DNA of 64,000 bases from assembly GCA_944326545.1 (NCBI GenBank), contig CALVEH010000010.1, positions 1 through 64,000 on the forward strand, in the 5' to 3' direction. The notes beneath the pieces were generated by a model. That model had not been told where the DNA came from. It made no database searches and saw nothing but the letters and a program-made list of their open reading frames with translations. The translations under genes were made by a program, and so were the position numbers. Below are positions 52,429-61,279 of the stretch, piece by piece. Within the stretch, counting starts at the first letter, position 1, and every line of letters starts with the position of its first letter. Source of the DNA: Candidatus Gastranaerophilales bacterium (GTDB lineage: Bacteria; Cyanobacteriota; Vampirovibrionia; Gastranaerophilales; Gastranaerophilaceae).

Positions 52429-53997
52429 TTAGTGACCTGATGAGTTTTTCTTTTCTTCGTGAGATTTGTGGAAATGACACCATTTGAAAGACGGATAAGT
52501 TTCTTTTATCTCATCCCAGGCAACGTGTACGTCATAGTTAAGGTTTCTTTTCTTTATCTCACTTTGTCTGTCGTGTTCCCATTCTTTTATAAAATCGACA
52601 CAGGCATGATCTATATAGTGAAGTCTTTCAGAGCAAAGGGTAATGTTTTTATCTTTGGGAAGACTTTCAAGAGCTTCTATTAATGTAGGAAGTTGAATAA
52701 ACGTTATATTTCCGTGAATTTTTGCTGTAATTGTATTTGTTTCTTCGTTTATTTCTGTATCAATATCCACCTTTAAAACTTTATATGCACTTTTAATCAA
52801 TGCACAAATAAACCCTGCCAATATACCTTCAAACAGGTTTGTAAACAGTATAGCAACAAGTGTAATTGCATATATCGCAAATTCGCCTTTGCTTAATTTT
52901 AATATGTGTTTTGCCGCATTGACATCTACGAGTTTGTAACCCGTGTAAACAAGAATTGCAGCAAGTGAAGAAATCGGAATGTAATTTAGTATTGCAGGGA
53001 AAAAGCTTACAAACAAAAGTACCCATACACCGTGCAATATGGCTGACATCCTTGTTTGTGCATCTGCGTTGATGTTGGCGGCGCTTCTGACTATTACGCC
53101 TGTTATCGGCAAACCACCAACAATACCTGAGAGTGAGTTGCCTACACCTTGGGCAATGATTTCTTTGTTATAATCTGTCTTTGATTTATCGCTCATTTTA
53201 TCTATTGCCGTTGAGGTCAAAAGTGTTTCTGCACTAGCAATAAAAGTTATAACAAGGGCGCTAATCAATACTTTTAAATCAAACAGATGTTTAAAGGTTT
53301 CAAGCTTTATAAATGTTGCATCTCCCCAAAAATTTTCACCCACTTGGATATAATTAATATCAAAGTGAAAAAGGTTTGCAATAAGGGATGCCGCAATTAC
53401 TGCAACCAATGCTGCAGGAATCGCCTTTATTTTTTTGAATGGTATTGCGTTCCAAAAAATGATTATAGCGATGGTTATGATACCTATAATTGCTGCTAAA
53501 TGGTGACTTGAACCATCTAATGGAAGTACCGAATCTACAATCACTTTCCACAAGTCTAAAATATTTGCAATAAATGAGTTGTTTGGTTTGCTATCAAGCA
53601 TTATGTGAAATTGTGAAAGAAAAATTGATATACCGATACCGGCCAGCATACCTTGTATTATTGCCGGTGATATAGCTCTAAACCATTTGCCGAGAGAAAG
53701 AAATCCAAACAAGATTTGCATAAGCCCGACTACGAATATGATTAAAAAAAGTTTTTCCATTCCCAAATTGTTGATGATGTCAACAACAATAAGAATCAAC
53801 CCTGCCGCAGGGCCTGAAACTTGCAAAGAATTACCTGACAATGCACCTACAATTATACCGCCTATGATACCTGATATAATCCCGCAGTAAATAGGTAATC
53901 CGCAAGCTATTGAAATACCTATAGCCAAAGGCATTGCTACTAAAAATACAATAATCGAGGCAAGTGTATCTTTTTTTATTGCAACAATATCTATCAT
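52429..53997 (-). CDS. SulP-family anion transporter with STAS domain
   Basis: This 522-residue protein of the SLC26/SulP group has about 10-14 membrane helices beginning with IVFLVAMPLAIGISIACGLP. It shows the conserved SGPAAGLILIV and QGVGNSLSGIVGGLPITG segments (about 290-310), and a C-terminal STAS domain (about 420-500, with NITLCSERLHYIDHACVDF). SulP members carry sulfate, bicarbonate or other anions. The close relation to BicA-type carriers cannot be decided from the sequence. The extreme C-terminus is His/Lys-rich (HFHKSHEEKKNSSGH). Confidence 0.85.
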   Translation of the reverse strand: MIDIVAIKKDTLASIIVFLVAMPLAIGISIACGLPIYCGIISGIIGGIIVGALSGNSLQVSGPAAGLILIVVDIINNLGMEKLFLIIFVVGLMQILFGFLSLGKWFRAISPAIIQGMLAGIGISIFLSQFHIMLDSKPNNSFIANILDLWKVIVDSVLPLDGSSHHLAAIIGIITIAIIIFWNAIPFKKIKAIPAALVAVIAASLIANLFHFDINYIQVGENFWGDATFIKLETFKHLFDLKVLISALVITFIASAETLLTSTAIDKMSDKSKTDYNKEIIAQGVGNSLSGIVGGLPITGVIVRSAANINADAQTRMSAILHGVWVLLFVSFFPAILNYIPISSLAAILVYTGYKLVDVNAAKHILKLSKGEFAIYAITLVAILFTNLFEGILAGFICALIKSAYKVLKVDIDTEINEETNTITAKIHGNITFIQLPTLIEALESLPKDKNITLCSERLHYIDHACVDFIKEWEHDRQSEIKKRNLNYDVHVAWDEIKETYPSFKWCHFHKSHEEKKNSSGH

Positions 53998-54077
53998 TAT
54001 TATGTTTCACCTGTGTTATAACCGGATTTTATAATAACGAACTATAGGGCAATTTTCAATATGCTATAAAGATATTT

Positions 54078-54560
54078 TTACAATAAACAGCTTACTGCAT
54101 TACTTGCCAATGTTGTCATAGTAGCGTTGGTGTAATAATTTTTACACATATTCATTGCAAGGTTTTGTGCAGTAACTCCAAAATCTTTTGTTGTTTGAAT
54201 TTCTCTTAAAGCTGATTTTAAAATATCAGGGACATTAGAGTTTGGATTTGTTTCTTCGTGAGTTATTTTGCCATCTTGATTTTTATCAATTTTCTGAGTT
54301 AAATCATCGATGTTGTTGTTTTCTAAAATCTTTTTAAGCTCATCATCTCTTCTTGTGCTGACACTTGCTGCTGCAATTTCATTTTTTGAAAGTTCTGTGT
54401 CTTTATTTTTGTCTATAGAATCATAGTTTTTTTCTAAATATTGAGCAAAATCAAGAGCATCAGACTTCAAAAGCTTTGATGCATAGTCTTGAGCTTTTGT
54501 GTATAAATTATTTATTAAGCCTGTTTCAGGTTGTACTCCATTATTGATTTGAAGTCCCAT
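54078..54560 (-). CDS. Small EF-hand calcium-binding-like protein
   Basis: This 160-residue protein has two EF-hand loops: DKNKDTELSKNE (about residues 52-63) and DKNQDGKITHEE (about 92-103). Both keep the calcium ligands at positions 1, 3, 5, 7, 9 and 12, with Glu last. It has no obvious signal peptide. GGGGAGAG precedes the ATG. The family is unknown, but bacterial EF-hand proteins of this size usually act as calcium sensors or buffers. It stands alone between divergent genes. Confidence 0.75.
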   Translation of the reverse strand: MGLQINNGVQPETGLINNLYTKAQDYASKLLKSDALDFAQYLEKNYDSIDKNKDTELSKNEIAAASVSTRRDDELKKILENNNIDDLTQKIDKNQDGKITHEETNPNSNVPDILKSALREIQTTKDFGVTAQNLAMNMCKNYYTNATMTTLASNAVSCLL

Positions 54561-54683
54561 AATTATACTCTCCCCATATTTTATTTTAATTATAGTTAAG
54601 GTTTTTTATTTTAAAATCCGTCATTTGTTGTAAAATTTTATTTACTAGCAAAAAATATAATCACGGTTTTTATCTAAATTGTA

Positions 54684-56654
54684 ATGAAAATTTTATCAAT
54701 AAATAACAATTTTTATACAGCTTTTTCTCTTCAAACAAATTCGATTAAGCCTCATAAACCCGTCTCTTTTGACGGTGCAAATTTTACACCTTTTGAACAG
54801 CAAATGTTGGGACTCAAAGATGTGCATTGCCCTATTTGCGGTGTGAAAATGCTGCCAAGAGATGAATTGCAAAATATTGCCAGAAATGTTGATTCTGTAA
54901 AAACTCCAAGGGATTTTGTCAATATTTTAGAAGAAAATGAAGAATCAATCAGAAAGCCTTTTAGACCGGTTTTGAAAGAATCAAAAAGTATTATAGCCGA
55001 GAATCCTGATATTGGATTAGCTGATTTTTATAAGAAGCTTTATTTTGCTGCGGCCGCTGATGTAAAAAAGAATATTTCGAATTCGATTATTTCATTGAAA
55101 TTTGCTGAAACATCTAATGATTATTCTGATACAGACAAAGTATTGTTAGAAGAGTGTAAAATACGTCTGAAAGCATTAAATGATGATCCTAACAGAGTTG
55201 TGTATGATGATTACAAAAATGTAATTAAAGAAACCGTAGGAATGCTTAATTCTGACAAGAAATGGGTTTTGTATGAGACTTTAAAAAATCCTGTAAGAGA
55301 TGCTATTATGCTGCGAGATGGGCTTGCAATAAACCCTAATACACCAAACAGCATAAGAACAAGCATTACTTTAAAAAATGTATTGGGTCATTCTGTTTCC
55401 AGAATAAGGACTATCGGAACTCTAAAAGATGATATTTCTAATGACAACTGTAATAAGATTTTGACTTGCGATGATTGCGGAAAGGATAAAAGTTTTTACT
55501 TTTCATTTTTTAACTCGCCTGATGCAGGTCATAGGTTTTCTGATTATCAATCTGATATTGCCAAACAAATATTAAATGGTTTTTTGACAGGGAACAACTT
55601 ATATCCGTTTAAGCTTGAAAGTCATATAAGAAAAATGACAAAAGGTAATGTTGTTTCAGAGAAGAACAATGCTGCTGTTAAAGCTTTACAACAGATGAAT
55701 TTTCATATAGCTCAATCAGAATTGGATTTTGTTCCTGTAACTTATGATGGTGTTCCTTGTTCTTGTTGCGGCAAGCCTACTATTAATCATGAACATAAAT
55801 TGGCTCTATATGAGGAAATTAACAAGACAAAAAATTTGTGGCAATTGCTTGAAATTTTAGAAAAAAATGAAAATATTATAAGCAATCGTAATAAATTTAT
55901 TTTGGAAAATTTTGCAGGGATATTAGAGTCAAATCCTCTTGCAACACAAAAAGAGGTTGTTTCAGAGCTAAGAAAAATTTCTTTCGAAAGAATTGTTAAT
56001 CAGATAGAAGAAAATGAGAAAAAACTGAATGACATTTTAGTTCAAAACAAATTGAGCCAATCAGACATATCGAAAGTAAAACGGTTTATAAAAGAAACAA
56101 AAGAAGATTTTAAAACTTGGGATTTAAATAACTCTTTTCCTTTTACAAAGTACAACAATTTGATAAGACAAACTATAGGCAGTTGCGAAAGTCCGTTGAA
56201 AACTCAAATGATAATGATAACAAAAGAGTCTGTTCGCATTTTATGTGAAGCACAAAGTTTGCTTTATCCGCCTGCTTCTGTTGTTGCTAAGTTGCAATCT
56301 CAAATGAAGCCGATTGCGCAAAATATTATAAATGGTTCTGTGGCAACAGTAGATCACTTGATTCCAAAAAGCAAAAATGGAGAAAATTCAATTTATAACT
56401 GTACGGTGATGTGTAAAGATTGTAATTTTGAAAAATCGTATTATTCTTTCTATTACTGGTATAAGCTTCATCCTGGGTTTAAAGTGAATGTACAAAAATA
56501 TATGGATTATATTGTTAATCTCATTAATAAGGGCAAGTTGAAAGATTATTCAAGCTATCCTAAAGTATTTGCTACAAGGTTACAAAAGCTTACCGATGAT
56601 AGAGAAAAAATAGTGTTGCGTTTTCGTTTGAAAAAAGATGATTCCGTAAAATAA
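54684..56654 (+). CDS. HNH-type zinc protein with internal duplication, F-D-G motif
   Basis: This 656-residue protein has a C-terminal HNH-like nuclease core: VDHLIPKSKNGENS (about residues 555-568) then CKDCNFEKSYYSFYYW (about 576-591). The middle has CSCCGKPTINHEHK (about 358-371). The N-terminal half has the matching CPICGVKMLP (49-58) and CDDCGKDKSFYFSFF (about 262-276), but no DHxxP. The two halves also share an ILE-x-NE-x-I repeat, so it looks like a tandem duplication with the first copy degenerate. The N-terminus carries KPVSFDGANF (25-34). The function is unknown. No Shine-Dalgarno sequence is seen; a TATAAT box lies 22 bases upstream. Confidence 0.6.
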   Translation: MKILSINNNFYTAFSLQTNSIKPHKPVSFDGANFTPFEQQMLGLKDVHCPICGVKMLPRDELQNIARNVDSVKTPRDFVNILEENEESIRKPFRPVLKESKSIIAENPDIGLADFYKKLYFAAAADVKKNISNSIISLKFAETSNDYSDTDKVLLEECKIRLKALNDDPNRVVYDDYKNVIKETVGMLNSDKKWVLYETLKNPVRDAIMLRDGLAINPNTPNSIRTSITLKNVLGHSVSRIRTIGTLKDDISNDNCNKILTCDDCGKDKSFYFSFFNSPDAGHRFSDYQSDIAKQILNGFLTGNNLYPFKLESHIRKMTKGNVVSEKNNAAVKALQQMNFHIAQSELDFVPVTYDGVPCSCCGKPTINHEHKLALYEEINKTKNLWQLLEILEKNENIISNRNKFILENFAGILESNPLATQKEVVSELRKISFERIVNQIEENEKKLNDILVQNKLSQSDISKVKRFIKETKEDFKTWDLNNSFPFTKYNNLIRQTIGSCESPLKTQMIMITKESVRILCEAQSLLYPPASVVAKLQSQMKPIAQNIINGSVATVDHLIPKSKNGENSIYNCTVMCKDCNFEKSYYSFYYWYKLHPGFKVNVQKYMDYIVNLINKGKLKDYSSYPKVFATRLQKLTDDREKIVLRFRLKKDDSVK

Positions 56655-56737
56655 TTCTTATTGCATAATAACTTAGCTAATAGTTTTGTTTTTTTATTTT
56701 ATTTATTTTTACAAAGAAAATACTAAAGGAGTTTTTT

Positions 56738-57061
56738 ATGAAAAAAGTATTAGCTTTGTTTGTTGTGTTTTTTGTTGCTGCTTCCCTAGCTGCAAATGCA
56801 GATTGTGAGTGTTCTTACAGACAACAAAAGAAAATGCTTCATAACAGAAAGATGATTAAAAATAAGGTTATTAATGCTCAGGTAAAAGGTAAAATGCTTG
56901 CTATACAAGAACTTGCGTCAAATGACTATTGTAATGACCCTATTGTAAAAGCCCAAATCGTTGCTTATCAAAAACAGATTGTCGATTTGACAAACCAAAA
57001 AATGTGCTTGAAAGACGAGTATAAAAAATCATTAAAAGAGTTAAAAGCAAAGAAAAACTAA
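56738..57061 (+). CDS. Small secreted Cys-containing protein
   Basis: This 107-residue protein has a signal peptide (KKVLALFVVFFVAASLAANA). The mature part is Lys-rich and helical with a Cys-x-Cys (CECSYRQQK) and two other cysteines (YCNDP, MCLKDE), so disulphides are possible. The ribosome-binding site AAAGGAG lies 8 bases upstream. It is not recognised. Its stop overlaps the stop of the convergent KS gene by 4 bases. Confidence 0.65.
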   Translation: MKKVLALFVVFFVAASLAANADCECSYRQQKKMLHNRKMIKNKVINAQVKGKMLAIQELASNDYCNDPIVKAQIVAYQKQIVDLTNQKMCLKDEYKKSLKELKAKKN

Positions 57062-58281
57062 ACTTTTTTAAAGATTAAAGATGTGTTTATGCCTCCAAAA
57101 GCAAAATTGTTAGACATAACAATATCCGTTGCAAACTCTTTTCCTTCACCTTTTAAGTAGTCAAGGTTTGCACATTCTTCATCTACATCGTTAAGATTTA
57201 AGGTTGGGCAAAACCAGCCTTTATTCATCATTTCTATAGAGATTATTGCTTCGATAGCTCCACAAGCACCTAGGGTGTGACCGGTGTAGCTTTTTATAGA
57301 ACTTATCGGTACTTGTCTTTTAAATATCTCATAAGTTGCAATGCTTTCTGCTATATCTCCGCTGTGAGTTGCTGTTCCGTGGGCGTTAATATAGCCGATA
57401 TCATCTGTTGAAATATTTGCGTCTTTGATTGCTCTTGCTATTGCACTGCCCATTGTTTCGTGGTTCGGGTTTGTGATGTGTGTTCCGTCTGTTGTTGTAC
57501 CAAAGCCGATTACTTCTGCATATATTTTTGCACCGCGTTTTTTAGCATGTTCGTAATCTTCAAGCACTAATGTTGCTGCGCCTTCTCCTATGACAAGCCC
57601 GTCTCTGTTTTTATCAAACGGTCTTGGGGTTAGTTCAGGGTGATTGTTTTGTTGGCTTGTTGCGTACAAGGTATCAAATACAGCAATTTGTGACGGGTGA
57701 AGCTCTTCTGCACCGCCTGCTATCATAATTGTTTCGTAACCGTTTTTTATTGCTTCGTAAGCGTATCCTATGCCCATAGAGCCTGATGTGCACGCTGTAG
57801 AGGTAGGTATCAATCTGCCTTTTGTTTTAAAGTACAAAGAGATATTTACGCTTGTGGTTTGTGGCATCATTTTTATATAAGAGCCTGAGTTAATGCCTTT
57901 TACTCTTTTTTCAACTTCCATTGTGTAAAAGTCGATAATTGATTCTAAAGACCCTGAAGAAGAACCATAGCTTACGCCGGTTTGTTCTGTTTGTATTATC
58001 GGGTCTGTGAGTAATCCTGCATCATTAAGTGCTTGTTCACTGACGACAGTACTCATCAGCGCAACTTTTCCCATTGTTCTTGTTATTTTTCTGTTAAAGT
58101 GCTCAGGTGTCTTAAAACCTTGTACTTTTGAGCAGAGTTTTGCGTTAAGGTTTTGGTATTCCTCAAGCGTGCTGTCATATGCAATACAATTTTCGTATTT
58201 TTGCAGCCTTAAAAAAGCGTCTTCAACTGTACAACCAAGCGGGCTAGCAAGAGCCATTCCTGTTACGACAACTCTTTTCAA
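57058..58281 (-). CDS. Beta-ketoacyl-ACP synthase (aryl polyene KS, ApeR-like)
   Basis: This 407-residue thiolase-fold condensing enzyme of the FabF/KAS II type joins malonyl-ACP units. The catalytic triad is intact: Cys164 in STACTSG, His301 in NAHGTATHSGD and His335 in KSYTGHTLGACG, with Lys330 before it. It starts 4 bases before the end of the ketoreductase gene and ends the minus-strand arm (KS-dehydratase, KR, KS). In proteobacterial aryl polyene clusters a homodimeric KS stands at this place (the R position). It is therefore likely the iterative enzyme that extends or starts the chain. Assignment rests on order plus catalytic residues. Confidence 0.9.
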   Translation of the reverse strand: MKRVVVTGMALASPLGCTVEDAFLRLQKYENCIAYDSTLEEYQNLNAKLCSKVQGFKTPEHFNRKITRTMGKVALMSTVVSEQALNDAGLLTDPIIQTEQTGVSYGSSSGSLESIIDFYTMEVEKRVKGINSGSYIKMMPQTTSVNISLYFKTKGRLIPTSTACTSGSMGIGYAYEAIKNGYETIMIAGGAEELHPSQIAVFDTLYATSQQNNHPELTPRPFDKNRDGLVIGEGAATLVLEDYEHAKKRGAKIYAEVIGFGTTTDGTHITNPNHETMGSAIARAIKDANISTDDIGYINAHGTATHSGDIAESIATYEIFKRQVPISSIKSYTGHTLGACGAIEAIISIEMMNKGWFCPTLNLNDVDEECANLDYLKGEGKEFATDIVMSNNFAFGGINTSLIFKKV

Positions 58282-59006
58282 GAATAAAGTCCTCCGTTAA
58301 CAGAAATAACTTGTCCCGTAATATAAGAAGCGTCTTCGCTTAGTAGATAATTAACAAGGCTTGCTACTTCTTTGCCTGTGCCAAAACGTTTCATCGGAAT
58401 CATTTTCTTAACTTCATCAACAGGCAAATCTTTTGTCATATCAGATTCTATAACACCAGGGGCAACACAATTTACAGTTATCCCTCTTTTTGCCAGTTCA
58501 AGACTCAGTGCTTTTGTTGCACCTATAATACCTGCTTTTGATGCGCTGTAGTTAACCTGACCTCTGTTACCTCTAAGACCTGAGATAGAAGACAGTGTAA
58601 CAATTCTTCCTTTTATTCTTTTTTCAATCATCGGCATAATTATTGGTTTTAGTACGTTGTAAAAACCGCCGAGGTTTGTGTTTAGTACATCGTCCCATTC
58701 GTTTTCTTCCATAACAGGGAACACGTTATCTCTTGCAATTCCTGCATTTAAAACAGTTGCGTAATAAACTCCGTTTTGTTCTATGTCTTTGCTTATTGTA
58801 TTTAAGCATTCTTGTCTGTTCTTTATATCAAATTGCAGAATTCTTGCTTTAGAGCCAAGCTCTTCTATTTCTTTTTGAACTTCTTTGGCTTTTTCTATAT
58901 TTTTTTGACAGTGTAATACTACGTCATAACCGTTTTTTGCAAGGTAGAGAGCAATTTCTTTCCCTATTCCTCTGGATGATCCGGTAACAAGTACTTCTTT
59001 AACCAT
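58278..59006 (-). CDS. 3-oxoacyl-ACP reductase (aryl polyene ketoreductase, ApeQ-like)
   Basis: This 242-residue short-chain dehydrogenase/reductase of the FabG type reduces the beta-keto group with NADPH. The nucleotide-binding loop is TGSSRGIG (residues 8-15), NAG (87-89), and the catalytic residues are Ser140, Tyr153 and Lys157 (YSASKAG). All are present. It overlaps the following KS by 4 bases and lies 23 bases after the KS-dehydratase fusion, so the three genes form one transcript. The same order occurs in known aryl polyene clusters. Confidence 0.92.
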   Translation of the reverse strand: MVKEVLVTGSSRGIGKEIALYLAKNGYDVVLHCQKNIEKAKEVQKEIEELGSKARILQFDIKNRQECLNTISKDIEQNGVYYATVLNAGIARDNVFPVMEENEWDDVLNTNLGGFYNVLKPIIMPMIEKRIKGRIVTLSSISGLRGNRGQVNYSASKAGIIGATKALSLELAKRGITVNCVAPGVIESDMTKDLPVDEVKKMIPMKRFGTGKEVASLVNYLLSEDASYITGQVISVNGGLYS

Positions 59007-59029
59007 TCAATTCCCCTATAAATGTCAGA

Positions 59030-60631
59030 TTATAATTCTATTTGTGAGTTTGTTATATCTTCAGGTTGGTAGGCGTTGATCACAGCTTTTGCGCACTCTA
59101 TACCATCATTATAGATAAAACACTCGAACGAAACAAGTTCGTTATCTGTAAAGACCTCTTTGACAGAGATTTCGTACGTTTTGTCTTTTTCAAATTTTTC
59201 TAAACTGCAATTGTATGAGCGACTACCTAAAAGAAAGCCTATTTTTGCTTCGCCTGAACCTCTTTTAAAGTAAGAAAAACAGCCTATTGTCTGTGCCATA
59301 AATTCTATCCCTGCAAGAGGAGAAACTCCCTGAATTGTAGCATCGTAAAAAATCTTGTTTTCGTCAATTGTGACAAGAGCTTTGGCAGAATTTTCTTCAA
59401 GATTGATATCAGACACTTTGTCTATAAGTATCATTGGTCTGTCATGTGGTAATACTTTTGCTAAATCCAAATTGTCATAGTTGTTGGTTTGCTTGGCTTT
59501 ACCAAAAATAATTACTGCATTAGATCCGCCAAAGCCAAAGGCATTACACATAACATAATTTTGTTTTTCTGCTTTATCGTTTTTGTTAGTGAGTTTTATT
59601 TTAGGTAAGGCATCATCGTATGTTCCGTCATAGTTGTGCGGTAATAAAGCTTTTTGTTTATTAATCGTTTCATCTAAAAATGCAAGACAAAGTGCTGATT
59701 CTACCGCAGAAGATGCACCAAGGCAATGGCCTGTAAGTGATTTTGTTGAGCTGCAAGGTACTTTGTCTTGGAATACTCTATAAACTGCGTTAGACTCCAT
59801 TAAGTCATTGCTCACAGTACCTGTCCCATGCAGGTTTATGTAGTCTATATCTTGGGCATTGATATTTGCCTTTTTTAATGCTTCTTCTATTGCAACGGAT
59901 GCTTGAACCCCTTCAGGGTCTGGCGTTGCACTGTGGTATGCGTCAGAGGTTTCTCCTATACCAAGGATTTGTATTCCTTTGTCGCTTTTTTCAAGAATAA
60001 ACAACGCCGCTCCTTCACCAAGGTTTATGCCGTCTCTGTTTTTTGAAAATGGCTTGCAAATGTCGTGGGTCATTACTTCGAGTGCATTAAAGCCAAATGA
60101 CGGAGTTTTTGATATTGAATCAGAACCGCCGCATAGTACAGCGTCACAGATTCCGTTTTCAATAAGCTTTACCCCTGTTGAGAAAGCTTTTATTCCCGAT
60201 GTACAGGCGGTTGAAACTCCAGCGCAATAGCTGTCAAGCTTTAAGTGTTCTTTTAAAAATATTGCAGGCGAGCCTATTTGAGAGTGGAATACATCTTTGC
60301 TTATCTCGTACTCATTTACTCCCGCATTTGTTGTTCCTATAACTACGCCTATTCTTTTGTTGCTGTATTTTTTTATTAAATTGTCTATATCTGTTTTTAT
60401 TTGGCTGCAGCAGTGTAATAAAAGTGCATTTGTTCGCGTGTTAAATTTTGGATTCTCTATTTTGGGTAATTCTTGCTTAACTTTGCCAAAGAAAAATTTT
60501 GTACCTTTAACAATACTGTCATCACAAGAGAAGACAGTCGAGTCCGCAATAAGAGCGTTGTTAAATATTTCTTGTATATTAGTGCCAAGGTTGCATACAG
60601 CACTGTAAGATGTTATAGCAATATTTGTCAT
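59030..60631 (-). CDS. Fused beta-ketoacyl synthase and hot-dog dehydratase (ApeO-ApeP-like)
   Basis: This 533-residue bifunctional protein has a KS domain at residues 1-380, with Cys143 (STACTSG), His268 (NLHGTGTVSND) and His302 (KSLTGHCLGASS). A hot-dog dehydratase domain at about 390-533 has the catalytic His in LPHDRPMILID (His396) and then TIQGVSPLAGIEFMAQTIG. A FabA/ApeP-type dehydratase makes the trans double bond after ketoreduction. In characterised aryl polyene systems KS and dehydratase are separate adjacent genes (O and P), so here they are fused. It starts 18 bases from the divergent CLF gene and is the first gene of the minus arm. Confidence 0.9.
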   Translation of the reverse strand: MTNIAITSYSAVCNLGTNIQEIFNNALIADSTVFSCDDSIVKGTKFFFGKVKQELPKIENPKFNTRTNALLLHCCSQIKTDIDNLIKKYSNKRIGVVIGTTNAGVNEYEISKDVFHSQIGSPAIFLKEHLKLDSYCAGVSTACTSGIKAFSTGVKLIENGICDAVLCGGSDSISKTPSFGFNALEVMTHDICKPFSKNRDGINLGEGAALFILEKSDKGIQILGIGETSDAYHSATPDPEGVQASVAIEEALKKANINAQDIDYINLHGTGTVSNDLMESNAVYRVFQDKVPCSSTKSLTGHCLGASSAVESALCLAFLDETINKQKALLPHNYDGTYDDALPKIKLTNKNDKAEKQNYVMCNAFGFGGSNAVIIFGKAKQTNNYDNLDLAKVLPHDRPMILIDKVSDINLEENSAKALVTIDENKIFYDATIQGVSPLAGIEFMAQTIGCFSYFKRGSGEAKIGFLLGSRSYNCSLEKFEKDKTYEISVKEVFTDNELVSFECFIYNDGIECAKAVINAYQPEDITNSQIEL

Positions 60632-60634
60632 ATT

Positions 60635-60644
60635 TGATATAATA
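60635..60644. promoter_or_regulatory. Back-to-back promoter of the aryl polyene arms
   Basis: TGATATAAT (60635-60643) is an extended minus-10 element for the plus arm, ending 6 bases before its ATG (60650). The reverse strand reads TATTAT (60644 to 60639), 7 bases before the minus-arm start codon at 60631. Neither start has a Shine-Dalgarno sequence, so both mRNAs would be leaderless. The start codons are only 18 bases apart. Confidence 0.5.
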
Positions 60645-60649
60645 CTACC

Positions 60650-61279
60650 ATGAATTTTGAAAAAATTTTTTATATTTCTAATATAAATTTTGCTGATGAA
60701 TCTAACATAGATGTGTCTTTTTTACCGCCTATGGCAAGAAGAAAGCTTAGCCAAATTGATAAAGCTGCTTTGTGTGTAATGAATAGCACATTTAATCAAT
60801 CTGAATGTAAAGAGCCTGTGATTATATTTTCTTCTCAATACGGAGAATTGGACAGATTGGATAAAATTATCTCTCAGTATCAGGAAGATAATGAAGTATC
60901 ACCTTTTACTTTTAGTACTTCTGTTCATAATTCTATTGTAGGGCAGTTTTCTTTGTTAAACGGAATTAAAAAAAGTTATAACGCATTGGCTTCAGGTGAT
61001 AACAGTTTAAGTATCGGGCTTTTGGAAAGCTATATGTCTGCAAGTGATGAGAATGATGTTTTATATTGCTATGCGGATGCATATAAAGAGGTAAAAGCCT
61101 GTGCATTATGTGTGTCATTAAAACCGAGTGACGGTGCAATAAAAGTTTTGTTAAAACAAAATGATTGCGAAAAAACTTCTGCTGATGAGTTTTTGGATTT
61201 TAAAGGCTTTTGTGAAAATAAAGTTAACAGTTTTGCCTCTTATGACGGGTTGTTTTCTGTTTTCAGAGGTGAAAGTTAG
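60650..61279 (+). CDS. Ketoacyl-synthase-like chain-length factor (ApeC-like)
   Basis: This 209-residue protein is an N-terminal ketosynthase-like fold without the catalytic cysteine: NALASGDNSL (111-120) occupies its place. FSSQYGELDRL (60-70) and SPFTFSTSVHNSIVGQFSLL (84-103) match the Ketoacyl-synt_2-type proteins found in aryl polyene loci. Such a protein pairs with an active KS as chain-length factor, setting the number of condensations. It starts the plus arm, 18 bases from the divergent KS-dehydratase. The short length is usual for this subfamily. No signal or membrane segment. Confidence 0.85.
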   Translation: MNFEKIFYISNINFADESNIDVSFLPPMARRKLSQIDKAALCVMNSTFNQSECKEPVIIFSSQYGELDRLDKIISQYQEDNEVSPFTFSTSVHNSIVGQFSLLNGIKKSYNALASGDNSLSIGLLESYMSASDENDVLYCYADAYKEVKACALCVSLKPSDGAIKVLLKQNDCEKTSADEFLDFKGFCENKVNSFASYDGLFSVFRGES

